Shown here piece by piece: positions 39,349-47,820 of a stretch of 64,000 bases of DNA. Source of the DNA: an alpha proteobacterium AAP38 (GTDB lineage Bacteria; Pseudomonadota; Alphaproteobacteria; Azospirillales; Azospirillaceae); assembly GCA_001296005.1 (NCBI GenBank), contig LJHR01000003.1, positions 248,001-312,000 on the forward strand, written 5' to 3'. Within the stretch, counting starts at the first letter, position 1; each line of letters opens with the position of its first letter. The notes under the pieces were generated by a model. The model was not told the origin of the DNA. It did no database searches and was given only the letters and a program-made list of their open reading frames with translations. The translations under genes were made by a program, and so were the position numbers.

Positions 39349-40631
39349 GGTGTGGTTCCTCCCGTTGGAATATTGCGTGTGCCCAGGAACGGATCGGGCA
39401 GCAGGATGCTGCCAGTGGTCACCGGGTCATGCAGGCGCAGATGATAATGGCCGATCCCGGCCAGACCCGTCATCAGGCCCGGCACCTCGCCCACGTCCCG
39501 CACGCCGCAGGGCCAGGGGGTGCGCGGCAGCCCGTGCCGTTCGATCCCGCGATAGCCGATGCCGGCGGCCAGCGCGGTCCAGTCGGCACGGTTGCGCCAC
39601 AGCCCGGCATCCAGCAGCAGATCGCCCATCCCGGCCAGCCCGTGGCAATAGCTCTGGTCCGGCGCCTCTGCCCCCATGGGGCGCGACAGGAAGGCAACCA
39701 GTGCTGCCATCGCCGCCTCCAACTCCTGTTCTAGCAGCGGGTCCTGCGCGCCGGCCATCAGCAGCCACAGGCGCGACCGCCCGATCCCCGCCGCGCCATG
39801 GCACCAGGAGGCGCCGAAGGCCGGGGTGGCGGATGGGTTTCCGCTGGCATCGCGGAAATCGGGCCAGTTGCCCTGCACCGGATCGAACCGCGCCCGTTCA
39901 TACCGCAGGGCCGCCGTCAGCGCCTCTGCCCAGCGCGCCTCACCCGTGGCCAGACGCAGGCTGGCCAGGGCCGGCAGCATGCCGCTGCCGCCATGGGCAA
40001 GCCCCGTCGGGGCGGGTCCCGATGCATCCGCCGCCGGCCAGGACAGACCGTCCGGCCCCGCCTGTGCGGCGGCCAGGATCATCTCCCCGGCCTTGACGGC
40101 CATGTCGGTGAACTCGGCCCGCCCTTGTGTGCGCGCCAGGGTCAGCAGGACGGGCACCAGACCGGCGGCCCCCGACAACAGGTCCACCCCCGTCACCGCC
40201 GCCGCCGCGCGGGCCACCAGATCCAGCCCGCGCTCCACCCGGTCCTGCCGCCCCTGCGCCAGACCGATGCTGATCATCACGCCGCCCGTGCCGGCGGCAC
40301 CGGTATAGAAACCCTGTCCCCCGGCCTGCTGTTCGGCCAGGGTCAGCGCCTGTTCGGCGGTGCGCGCCACCACCCGGTCGCCCGTCCGCTGATACAGCAG
40401 CCACAAGAACAGCGCGATGCCCGCGGCCCCCTGATAAAGATCACCACCCACGGGCCGCAGCAGGAATTGCGTCAGGTTCTCCCGCCGCTCCGTCTGGGTC
40501 CGCAGCCAGTTCACCGTGCCGTCCCCGGTGCGCAGCGCGTCGCGGCACAGACGGCGGCCGATCTCATCCGCGCAGCGCAGGAAATGTCCGCGTCCTTCCA
40601 CCAGGGGCGCACTGGCCAGCATCTGGTTCAT
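39345..40631 (-). CDS. LanC-like lanthionine cyclase
   Basis: LanC enzymes use a zinc-activated cysteine thiol to add across dehydroalanine or dehydrobutyrine. All expected residues are visible: zinc ligands Cys 277 (WCHGAAGIG), Cys 329 and His 330 (YCHGLAG), and the catalytic-type His 213 in GLAHGGSG. The alpha/alpha-toroid repeats with GxxG motifs (YQGAAGIAL, YTGAAGTGG, LLSGAAGL) run through the sequence. Length 428 aa. The ATG at 40631 overlaps the stop of the kinase-lyase gene. Stand-alone LanC next to a kinase and HopA1 domain resembles class V lanthipeptide loci. Confidence 0.9.
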   Translation of the reverse strand: MNQMLASAPLVEGRGHFLRCADEIGRRLCRDALRTGDGTVNWLRTQTERRENLTQFLLRPVGGDLYQGAAGIALFLWLLYQRTGDRVVARTAEQALTLAEQQAGGQGFYTGAAGTGGVMISIGLAQGRQDRVERGLDLVARAAAAVTGVDLLSGAAGLVPVLLTLARTQGRAEFTDMAVKAGEMILAAAQAGPDGLSWPAADASGPAPTGLAHGGSGMLPALASLRLATGEARWAEALTAALRYERARFDPVQGNWPDFRDASGNPSATPAFGASWCHGAAGIGRSRLWLLMAGAQDPLLEQELEAAMAALVAFLSRPMGAEAPDQSYCHGLAGMGDLLLDAGLWRNRADWTALAAGIGYRGIERHGLPRTPWPCGVRDVGEVPGLMTGLAGIGHYHLRLHDPVTTGSILLPDPFLGTRNIPTGGTTP

Positions 40632-42778
40632 GCCGCCCTCGCCAAGGGTCGGTACAGATCGGCCATGCCCGGCGACAGGTGCAGCGCATCCAGCCGCAGG
40701 CCCGCCCCCGTCAGCCGCGCCGCGATACAATCCATCAGCGCCCCGCCGCCGGTCCAGGCATCGATGATGCCCGCCGCCACCTGCCGGCATCGCGACTGGC
40801 CGAAGCTTTCACCCGTTCCCGGATCATCCGCCCCGCCCAGCCCCGGCAGCAACCGGCGCGTGAACAGCGGCTCCCCCGGACGCAGCAGGGGCGACAGCAC
40901 GGGCACGGCTTCGTCCAGCACCTCCAGCACCAGCGGCAGGTACCGGCGTGGCGGGTACAGGACCAGCGTGTCGATCCGGTCATACAGCGCCGGCGATGAT
41001 GGGCATTTCAGGCTGAACGGGATGAAATAACGATTCAGGCCCAGGGTCAGCAGGTGGAGCAGGGCCGGTGCCTGTTCGGCGGCGACATTGAAATAAAGAC
41101 GCGCCAGTTCCCCCTCATCCGCCGCACTGGCCGGGGTTTCACCGAACGCGTGGAAATATCCGGCCTGTGCCGTCTGCGACTGGTTCGGCATGGGGATATC
41201 GATACGCTGGCCCGGCGGCGGCGTGTATCCGGGCGGCAATCCCGCCTGTGCCGCCGACACCACGCGGTAGCTGCCGCCCTTTTCAACATGCAGCCGCCCG
41301 TCCGGCGTCACCTGATAGACCTGCCAGCCCCGGTCCAGCACATTCTGCCCGGCATTGGCCGCCGACAGCGCCGCGATCAGGGCGGGATCGGGCGTCAGGT
41401 TGCGGGCCGTCGCTTCGGTTGCGGCACCGGTCCAGGGCTTTGTATAGGCCTGTTCATACAGCAGGGGCCAAATGGCATCCACCATCGCCACCCGCACATC
41501 CTGCCCCGGCTGCACCGATACCGCCACGGGCGGCAGGCCCGGCAGCTGCACCGATTGCGGCGGCAAGATCCGCACCGCCTCCGCGATGGCGATCAGGGCG
41601 GGGTCGGCCCACAGGCCAGGGGCGCTGGCGGCTGGTGCCTGCATCGCGCGCGTCACCGCCACGGGTGCCGTGCCCGGCGTCACCCTGCCGACCCCCATGA
41701 ATTCCGCCATGAACCGGTCGGCATCGCTGAAGGCCAGACCGGCCAGATTGGTCAATTCGGCGGCCAGCGGCGGCACGGTGGCGGCGGTAAAGGTGCTCTC
41801 CATGGCGCTTTGCAGCAGCCTTGCCCCCAGATAGGGCACCACGGCGCGCAGGCTGGCGTCATCGGCCTGCCAGTGTCCGCCCGTCGCCGCCTGCCAGAAC
41901 CCGGCCATGGCGGGGAACATGGCCGTCAGCGGTTCCATCGGCACCGGTTCCGGCGCGCGGGGCGGGGCCGTGGGATCGGCCATCCAGGGCATGCGCCCAT
42001 CTTCCACCAGCCAGGAGGCGTAAAAGCCGGATAGCACCCCCGCCACATCCCACAGCGGATCGCCGATATCGGCCAGTTCCCAATCCACGATGCGCAGTTC
42101 CGGCGCCCCCGCCGGCCCTCCCCGCACCAGGATATTGTCCCACTTCATGTCACCCTGAATCAGGGTACGCGGCTGCCAGCGCGACACAGCCCCCTCCAGA
42201 CCCTGAACCACGCTGGGCGTGGCGCGGATCATGGCGACCAATTGCGCGCCCCCCGCCCCGAACAGGGGCACATCCCGCCGCCCGATGGTCAGTATCCAGG
42301 GCGGCACGCGCTGCGCCCCGATCTGCGTGCCGATCATCTCTGCCGACGGCGTCGCCTCCGCATGGATGCCGGCCAGACCGGCACCCAGCAGCGACAGGAT
42401 ATCCACATCCATCCGCCTTGTGCGGCGGTAGTGGGCGTCCAGCGTCTCTGCGTCGGCAAACAGATCGAAGATCAGGGCCTGACGCCCCTCCTCGAACCGG
42501 CGCAGGCGCACCGTGGCGCCCCGCAGGGCGGCCAGCGCCGGCACCGTTTCCGCCAGCCGATGCAAGGCCGCCTCCCGCCCGACCGACCCGGCCAGATCGG
42601 GGGTCGATGCCGCCACCTGCTTGATGAACAGGCCCGGCCCGTCAATGCCTGAGACACGGAAGCTGCGGTTACGCCGCCGCACCTCCCGCACCCGCAGTTG
42701 ATCACCAGCGACATCGCGCTGTGTCAGCAGATCGCGTGACAGCAGAAAGGGCGCAACATCACTGGCCAGCAGAAACAT
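40628..42778 (-). CDS. APH-like kinase fused to HopA1-type lyase domain (class V LanK-LanY-like)
   Basis: The N-terminal half (about residues 1-300) is an aminoglycoside-phosphotransferase-type kinase with the loop LIQGDMKWDNILV (Asp 210, Asn 215) and IVDWELADIGDPLWDVAGVL (Asp 232). The C-terminal part resembles the HopA1 family: RLYFNVAAEQAPALLHLLTLGLN, IPFSLKCP, YDRIDTLVLY and the ending SFGQSRCRQVAAGI. In class V lanthipeptides separate LanK (kinase) and LanY (HopA1-like lyase) phosphorylate Ser/Thr and eliminate the phosphate. Here both are on one 716-aa chain. ATG 42778 follows GAAGG; an upstream TTG at 42805 is less likely. Confidence 0.82.
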   Translation of the reverse strand: MFLLASDVAPFLLSRDLLTQRDVAGDQLRVREVRRRNRSFRVSGIDGPGLFIKQVAASTPDLAGSVGREAALHRLAETVPALAALRGATVRLRRFEEGRQALIFDLFADAETLDAHYRRTRRMDVDILSLLGAGLAGIHAEATPSAEMIGTQIGAQRVPPWILTIGRRDVPLFGAGGAQLVAMIRATPSVVQGLEGAVSRWQPRTLIQGDMKWDNILVRGGPAGAPELRIVDWELADIGDPLWDVAGVLSGFYASWLVEDGRMPWMADPTAPPRAPEPVPMEPLTAMFPAMAGFWQAATGGHWQADDASLRAVVPYLGARLLQSAMESTFTAATVPPLAAELTNLAGLAFSDADRFMAEFMGVGRVTPGTAPVAVTRAMQAPAASAPGLWADPALIAIAEAVRILPPQSVQLPGLPPVAVSVQPGQDVRVAMVDAIWPLLYEQAYTKPWTGAATEATARNLTPDPALIAALSAANAGQNVLDRGWQVYQVTPDGRLHVEKGGSYRVVSAAQAGLPPGYTPPPGQRIDIPMPNQSQTAQAGYFHAFGETPASAADEGELARLYFNVAAEQAPALLHLLTLGLNRYFIPFSLKCPSSPALYDRIDTLVLYPPRRYLPLVLEVLDEAVPVLSPLLRPGEPLFTRRLLPGLGGADDPGTGESFGQSRCRQVAAGIIDAWTGGGALMDCIAARLTGAGLRLDALHLSPGMADLYRPLARAA

Positions 42779-42806
42779 GGGGCCGCCTTCGCAAGGGCTG
42801 GGCAAC

Positions 42807-42837
42807 GGGGCCGGCAGGGTAGCATCCCTACCGGCCC
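42807..42837 (-). promoter_or_regulatory. Strong hairpin between precursor and enzyme genes
   Basis: Arms 42807-42819 and 42825-42837 pair over 13 positions with one mismatch, with a 5-bp loop. There is no T run after it. It lies 14 bp past the repeat-protein stop and 28 bp before the kinase-lyase start. Such hairpins in RiPP operons usually protect the precursor mRNA or reduce read-through into the enzyme genes; that role is inferred here. Confidence 0.6.
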
Positions 42838-42851
42838 CCTACACGCGGATC

Positions 42852-43460
42852 TCAGGCCGCCGGCGGGCAGTAGGTCGTCTGCGTCACCCAGGGATTGCCG
42901 GCCACACCCGTTTGCGGCGGTGCCGCCGGTGCCTGCGCCCCACCCGCTGCCTGTTGCGGGAAGCTGATGGTGCCCGGCTGGGCGAAACTGATCGTCTGTG
43001 GCTGGGCGAAGCTGATGGTCTGGGGCTGAGCGAAGCTGATGGTCTGGGGCTGAGCGAAGCTGATGGTCTGGGGCTGAGCGAAGCTGATCGTCTGCGGCTG
43101 AGCGAAGCTGATGGTCTGCGGTTGGGCGAAGCTAATCGTCTGCGGCTGCGCAAAGCTGATGGTCTGCGGCTGAGCGAAGCTGATCGTCTGGGGCTGGGCG
43201 AAGCTGATGGTCTGGGGCTGGGCGAAGCTGATCGTCTGCGGCTGCGCAAAGCTGATGGTCTGGGGCTGGGCGAAGCTAATCGTCTGCGGCTGGGCGAAGC
43301 TAATCGTCTGCGGCTGAGCGAAGCTGATCGTCTGCGGATAGGCGCAGTTGGCCGGGGCGCAGGAGATGGTCTGGGGATAGGAGATCGTCTGCGGATACGA
43401 AATGGTTTGCGGGAAGGAAATCGTCTGCGGGAAGGAAATGGTCTGGGGATAACCGTACAT
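42852..43460 (-). CDS. PQTIS-repeat protein, candidate RiPP precursor
   Basis: The 202-aa protein starts MYGYPQTISF, five hexapeptide-type PQTIS(F/Y/C) units. A short insert with two cysteines (Cys 34 and Cys 39, around APANCAY) follows, then fifteen PQTISFAQ-type octapeptides, one PGTISF unit and a 35-residue tail with Cys 198. No signal peptide, membrane segment or usual leader is seen. The start has a good ribosome site (GGAGAGGTG). The DNA repeats differ only at synonymous positions in this frame. It is first in an operon with kinase-lyase, LanC and protease genes, so it is the likely substrate. Its biological role is unknown. Confidence 0.75.
   Translation of the reverse strand: MYGYPQTISFPQTISFPQTISYPQTISYPQTISCAPANCAYPQTISFAQPQTISFAQPQTISFAQPQTISFAQPQTISFAQPQTISFAQPQTISFAQPQTISFAQPQTISFAQPQTISFAQPQTISFAQPQTISFAQPQTISFAQPQTISFAQPQTISFAQPGTISFPQQAAGGAQAPAAPPQTGVAGNPWVTQTTYCPPAA
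42982..43341 (-). repeat. Fifteen 24-bp coding tandem repeats
   Basis: Fifteen direct repeats of exactly 24 bp encode the octapeptide block of the repeat protein. Units vary at several bases (for example CCC/CCG/CCA for Pro, ACC/ACG for Thr, ATC/ATT for Ile, AGC/AGT for Ser), and only the unit at 43318-43341 changes an amino acid, at the block boundary. Confidence 0.95.
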
Positions 43461-43530
43461 GCAGCACCTCTCCGATAACCCGTGTCCGGGCGTGTGGCCT
43501 CTCCCGGCTGCAGGCGCGCAGCCCCCTCCT

Positions 43531-43559
43531 GATTAACCCGCCTGGGGGAGGCTGTTCAA
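43531..43559 (-). promoter_or_regulatory. Candidate promoter of the RiPP-like operon
   Basis: On the minus strand TTGAAC (43554-43559) and TTAATC (43531-43536) are separated by 17 bp, a fair sigma-70-type match. It would give a leader of about 65 nt before the repeat-protein start. The site is judged by eye only. Confidence 0.4.
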
Positions 43560-43620
43560 GACGATATCGAGAACAGGTTCTGGTTAATTACCCTTATTAC
43601 GCGTATTGGGCGGGGGTGCC

Positions 43621-44706
43621 TCAGTTCAGCCGCACCCCCTCACCGGTATCGAAAAGGCTGGCTGCGGCCCCGTTCAGGTGTAGGCCGACCATCTGTCCCG
43701 CCGACAGCGCCACGCCCGGCGCCATGCGGGCCGTCACCTCCCGCCCGGCCAGCCGCAACAGGACAAAGGTGTCCGGCCCCGTCGGCTCCGTCATCACCAC
43801 CTGGGCCTGACAGGTCCTGCTCTCCCCCGCCGGTGCCAGGGACAGATGTTCCGGTCGCAGGCCCAGCACCAGCTTCTGCCCCACCTGCAACCCCGTTCCG
43901 GCCCGCAGGCCCGGCAGCGGCAATATCTGCTGATCCAGGCGCAGCGCGGGCGCGTCATCGACCAGCGCCAATTCCCCTTCCAGGAAGTTCATGGTGGGCG
44001 CGCCCACGAAACCGGCCACGAATCGGTTGGCCGGTTTGGCATAGACCATCTCCGGCCGGTCGCATTGCTGCACCCGTCCCTTGTTCATCACCACGATGCG
44101 GCTGGCCAGCGTCATGGCCTCCACCTGATCATGGGTGACATACAGCGTGGTGCGGCGCCCGCGTTCATGCAGGCGCTTCAACTCCACCCGCATGTCGGCG
44201 CGCAGCTTGGCGTCCAGGTTGGACAAGGGTTCATCCAGCAGGAATACCTGCGGTTCGCGCACCAGCGCGCGACCAATGGCCACCCGCTGCTGCTGCCCGC
44301 CCGACAGTTGCGACGGCTTGCGGTCCAGCAGATGTTCGATCTGCAGCAGCTTGGCCACACCCGCCACCTTCGCTGCGATCTCCGCCTTGGACAGGCCGCG
44401 CATCTTCAGCGCGAAGCCGATATTCCGGCGCACCGACATGGTGGGGTACAGCGCATAGGATTGGAACACCATGGCGATGTCGCGCTGATCGGGCTCCAGA
44501 TCCGTCACGTCGCGGTCGCCGAAATGGATGCGCCCGCCCGTCGGTTCCTCCAGCCCCGCCACAATGTTCAGCAGCGTGGACTTGCCACAGCCCGACGGGC
44601 CCAGCAGCACCAGGAATTCGCCGGGTTCGATATTCAGGTCGATCTGTTCCAGGACAGTGGTGCCACCAAAGCTTTTGGCGATGCCCTGCAGATTTACGCG
44701 TTGCAT
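43621..44706 (-). CDS. Sugar ABC transporter ATP-binding protein (MalK/UgpC type)
   Basis: The cytoplasmic ATPase energises the adjacent sugar importer. Walker A GPSGCGKST, the signature LSGGQQQR, Walker B VFLLDEPLSNLDAKL and the H-loop YVTHDQVEAMTLA are present. About 120 C-terminal residues form the MalK-type TOBE regulatory domain. Length 361 aa. It is the last gene of the importer operon, 4 bp after the permease. Confidence 0.95.
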   Translation of the reverse strand: MQRVNLQGIAKSFGGTTVLEQIDLNIEPGEFLVLLGPSGCGKSTLLNIVAGLEEPTGGRIHFGDRDVTDLEPDQRDIAMVFQSYALYPTMSVRRNIGFALKMRGLSKAEIAAKVAGVAKLLQIEHLLDRKPSQLSGGQQQRVAIGRALVREPQVFLLDEPLSNLDAKLRADMRVELKRLHERGRRTTLYVTHDQVEAMTLASRIVVMNKGRVQQCDRPEMVYAKPANRFVAGFVGAPTMNFLEGELALVDDAPALRLDQQILPLPGLRAGTGLQVGQKLVLGLRPEHLSLAPAGESRTCQAQVVMTEPTGPDTFVLLRLAGREVTARMAPGVALSAGQMVGLHLNGAAASLFDTGEGVRLN

Positions 44707-44710
44707 CTTC

Positions 44711-45550
44711 TCATCCCTTCACGGCCCCGGCCGCGATCCCGCGCACGAACAGGCGTCCGGACAGGAGATAGACCAGGATGGTGGGTAGGGCGGCGATCAT
44801 GGTCGCCGCCATGTTGACATTATATTCCTGCGGCCCGAACTGCGACCCGGCCAGCACGTTCAGCGCCACCGTCACCGGCTGCTGCCCCGGACCCGCAAAG
44901 GTCAGGCCCAGGATGAAATCGTTCCAGATATAGGTGAATTGCAGCACCAGGGCGACGGCACAGACCGGCAGCGACAAAGGCAGCATCACATGCCAGAAAC
45001 TGGCCAGGAAGCCTGCTCCGTCGATGCGCGCCGCCTTCAAAAGGTCACGCGGCACCGACAGGAAGAAATTGCGGAACAGCAGCGTGACAAAGGCCAGCCC
45101 CCAGACCGTATGCGCGAAGACCAGCCCGCCCAGCGTCCCGAACAGGCCCATCTCCCGCACCAGCACGATCATCGGATAAAGCGTCACCTGCGGCGGGATG
45201 AACAGGCCGATCAGCAGGGCCGCGAACAGCATGTCCACCCATTTGGCCGTCCGCAGGCTGAGCGCGTAACCGGTCAGCGCGCCCAGGGCGAGGGAGCAGA
45301 ACAAGGCCGGCAGCACGATGGCAAAGGAATTGCCGAACCAGACCGACAGGCCCCGGCAGGTGCCGGAGATGCAAGCCCCACCCCAGGCCTTTGCCCAGGC
45401 GCCAATGGTCGGGTCTTGGGGCAGCGCGAACAGGCTGCCATTATTGATCTCGTCCAAGGGTTTCAGCGAGGTCGACAGCATGACCAACAGCGGGAACAGC
45501 ACCATCAGCGCCGCGATGGTCAGCATCAGGTAGAGCGGAAAACGCCGCAT
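44711..45550 (-). CDS. Sugar ABC transporter permease (MalG type)
   Basis: Inner-membrane permease of 279 aa with about six membrane segments. The cytoplasmic EAA loop reads LLKAARIDGAGFLASFWHVMLPLSLP, which docks the ATPase. The N-terminus (LMLTIAALMVLFPLLVMLSTSLK) is typical of MalG-like permeases. It lies 3 bp downstream of the partner permease. Confidence 0.93.
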   Translation of the reverse strand: MRRFPLYLMLTIAALMVLFPLLVMLSTSLKPLDEINNGSLFALPQDPTIGAWAKAWGGACISGTCRGLSVWFGNSFAIVLPALFCSLALGALTGYALSLRTAKWVDMLFAALLIGLFIPPQVTLYPMIVLVREMGLFGTLGGLVFAHTVWGLAFVTLLFRNFFLSVPRDLLKAARIDGAGFLASFWHVMLPLSLPVCAVALVLQFTYIWNDFILGLTFAGPGQQPVTVALNVLAGSQFGPQEYNVNMAATMIAALPTILVYLLSGRLFVRGIAAGAVKG

Positions 45551-45553
45551 GGC

Positions 45554-46423
45554 TCAGCCTCCCTTCTTCTGCCTGATCTCGGCATAGAGATAGGGGCCGA
45601 CGACGGCGGCGATGGTGGCCAGCATCATGCAGGCCCCCGCCGCGCCCAGGCCCAGTTCCTGCCGGTTCAATATATGCTCCATCACGAACCGGGCCGGCAG
45701 GTCGGAGGAGAAGCCCGGGCCGCCGCCCGTCAGCGCCACCACCAGATCGAAGGATTTCACGACCAGGGAGAACAGCAGGATGGCGGCCGTGAAGAAGACG
45801 GGCCGCAGCATAGGCGTGACGATGGCGGCATAGACCCGCCATGTCGGGATGCCATCCACTTTCGCCGCCTTCCAGATGTTCGGATCAACCCCGCGCAGGC
45901 CCGCCAAGAACAGGGCCATGCACAGGCCCGATTGCTGCCAGATGCCGGCCAGCGCCACCGTGTAGATGGACCTATCGGCCCGCACCAGCCAGTTGAAGGC
46001 AAACTCCTCCCACCCCAGGCCGCGCACCGCCTGCTGAATGCCCAGGCCGGGGTTCAGCATCCATTGCCAGATGATGCCCGTGACCACGAAGGACATGGAC
46101 AGCGGCAGCATGAAGATGGTGCGGTACACCCCCTCCGCCCGCACGCCCCGGTCGATCAGGATGGCCAGCAGATATCCCACCGTCAGGCAGCCCGTGATGA
46201 ACAGCCCGCCATAGAGCGCCATGTTGCCCATCGCCGTCCACCAGCGGGCCGACGCGAAAAGCCGTTCATACTGAAGCAAGCCGACGAAATCCCAGCTGGG
46301 CAGCAATTGCGAGCCGGTCAGGGAGATGGCGAAGGTCCAGGCGATGAACAGATAAAAGCAGACGAAGGTGATCATCCCTGCCGGCAGCAGGGCGATGGCC
46401 GGTGCCCGGTGCGATGGCTTCAT
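45554..46423 (-). CDS. Sugar ABC transporter permease (MalF/UgpA type)
   Basis: Inner-membrane permease of 289 aa with about six membrane segments. Its EAA loop is NIWKAAKVDGIPTWRVYAAIVTPMLRP. It pairs with the following MalG-type permease to form the channel. It begins 40 bp after the binding-protein gene. Confidence 0.93.
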   Translation of the reverse strand: MKPSHRAPAIALLPAGMITFVCFYLFIAWTFAISLTGSQLLPSWDFVGLLQYERLFASARWWTAMGNMALYGGLFITGCLTVGYLLAILIDRGVRAEGVYRTIFMLPLSMSFVVTGIIWQWMLNPGLGIQQAVRGLGWEEFAFNWLVRADRSIYTVALAGIWQQSGLCMALFLAGLRGVDPNIWKAAKVDGIPTWRVYAAIVTPMLRPVFFTAAILLFSLVVKSFDLVVALTGGGPGFSSDLPARFVMEHILNRQELGLGAAGACMMLATIAAVVGPYLYAEIRQKKGG

Positions 46424-46463
46424 CCCGTCCTCCCTTTGTCATTATTGTTGCTGGCGGTCCGGG

Positions 46464-47711
46464 TCAGCGGAAGGCCAGGATGGATTTGCGCAGCAATTCC
46501 TGACCCTGTTCGGGTGTCAGGCGCGGGTCGTTCCAGAAATGTGAAATGGCATCGTCAACTGCCCCGGCCATGCCGCCCGACAGGCCCATGCCGGTGGAGG
46601 CAAGGTTGGTTTCCGGGTCTCGGATCAGGGCCATGGCCTGCTTCGCGCAGGTATCAAAACCATCGTCGGATATGTCGGTACGCACGGGGATCGATCCCTT
46701 GGCCTGGTTCAGCCCGGCCTGCACGACGGGGTCCATCATCACCGACACGAAACGCTTCTGTGCCTCTGCCGTGCCTGCGTCGCGCGGTTGGGTAAAGGCG
46801 AAGGCGTCCACCACCATGATGTATGCAGGGTCCGGGGCGGGGGCCAGGGCGCAGCCGATCTGCACCCCCGGCTCCAATCCGCCTGCCTTGATATCGCCCT
46901 TGGCCCAATCGCCCATGAACTGAAACGCCGCATCGCCGCGCATCAGCATGGCCGTGGCCTGGTTCCAGCGGCGGCCGGGGCTGCCCTCATCCACAAACGG
47001 GCGCAGCATGGCGAAGGTGCGAAACACCGACAGCATGGTGGGGGAGGAGAGGGCGTCGGGCTCCAGCGCCTCATAGACCCGGCGGTAGAAATCCCGCCCG
47101 CCGACGCCCAGCAGGACGGCGTTGAACAGCAGCCGTTCTTGCCAAGGCTGCCCACCCAGCGCGATAGGCGTCTTGCCCATGGATTTCAGTTTTGCCGCCA
47201 CCGCGATGAAGGCGTCCCATGTGCGCGGCACCTCCAGCCCCGCCTGTTGCAGCAGGGCGGTATTGTAGAACATCCAGTTCTCACCATGGATGTTCAGGGG
47301 GGCTGCCATGTATCGGCCCTGATGCCGGGCCGACCGGGCCAGCAGCGGCGGCAAGACCCGGTCCCATTCATCGCCCGCCCCCGGTGCCGGAACCACCAGC
47401 CCGTGGCTGGATAGTTCCCGCAGCTGCGCACCCAGCGAAAATAGAAACACCGGCGGCGGGTTGCCACCCAGGATACGGTTGACGGCAGCGGCCCTTGCCG
47501 CCGAACCGCCCGGCACCGGTGCGTCACGCCACACCCCGCCCTGGTCCCGGAACGCCTGACGCACAACGGACAGCGACGCGGATTCCCCGCCCGAGGTCAG
47601 CCAGTGCATGACCTCCAGTTCCTGCGCCCCTGATGCACCGCTTCCCAGGGCGATGCAGGCGATGACCGCAACTTTTGCGGCGACGCAGCATGATTTGGCC
47701 CTGACCTTCAT
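46464..47711 (-). CDS. Sugar ABC transporter substrate-binding protein (family 1)
   Basis: Periplasmic binding protein of 415 aa. A signal peptide (VAVIACIALGSGASGAQE) is followed by the family 1 fold: LEVMHWLTSGGESASL, NIHGENWMFYNTALLQQAGL and GDAAFQFMGDWAKGDI. The ATG at 47711 is preferred to a TTG at 47723. The adjacent beta-glucosidase and LacI regulator suggest a beta-glucoside or oligosaccharide ligand; that is inference. Confidence 0.92.
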   Translation of the reverse strand: MKVRAKSCCVAAKVAVIACIALGSGASGAQELEVMHWLTSGGESASLSVVRQAFRDQGGVWRDAPVPGGSAARAAAVNRILGGNPPPVFLFSLGAQLRELSSHGLVVPAPGAGDEWDRVLPPLLARSARHQGRYMAAPLNIHGENWMFYNTALLQQAGLEVPRTWDAFIAVAAKLKSMGKTPIALGGQPWQERLLFNAVLLGVGGRDFYRRVYEALEPDALSSPTMLSVFRTFAMLRPFVDEGSPGRRWNQATAMLMRGDAAFQFMGDWAKGDIKAGGLEPGVQIGCALAPAPDPAYIMVVDAFAFTQPRDAGTAEAQKRFVSVMMDPVVQAGLNQAKGSIPVRTDISDDGFDTCAKQAMALIRDPETNLASTGMGLSGGMAGAVDDAISHFWNDPRLTPEQGQELLRKSILAFR

Positions 47712-47726
47712 CGCGTCGCACAATCC

Positions 47727-47741
47727 AAAACGTTTCGATTT
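47727..47741. promoter_or_regulatory. Candidate LacI-type operator, transporter side
   Basis: The site AAAACGTTTCGATTT contains the palindromic centre AACGTT with the core AACGTTTCGA (47729-47738). It is the reverse of the core found at 47824-47833. It lies 16 bp upstream of the binding-protein start. Confidence 0.5.
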
Positions 47742-47820
47742 CCTGGAAGTATGGACGCGGAACCGCGAATGTCAAATATGGATAACTAGGGTAAGGCCGT
47801 GATTTCTACTGGACCTGCAT

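Noticed and set aside
40628-42778. Reading the HopA1-like domain as a type III secretion effector
   Set aside because: It is fused to a kinase and sits with LanC and a protease, without any secretion genes; the RiPP lyase role fits better.
42777-43478. Plus-strand 233-codon repeat frame (GLGLSEAD-type) opposite the PQTIS gene
   Set aside because: Unit-to-unit DNA variation is silent in the minus frame but changes residues in this one, and it lacks operon context.
43511-43553. GC-rich imperfect inverted repeat upstream of the PQTIS gene as terminator of the sugar importer operon
   Set aside because: The stem has mismatches and no T run follows on the minus strand; part of it overlaps a plausible promoter.
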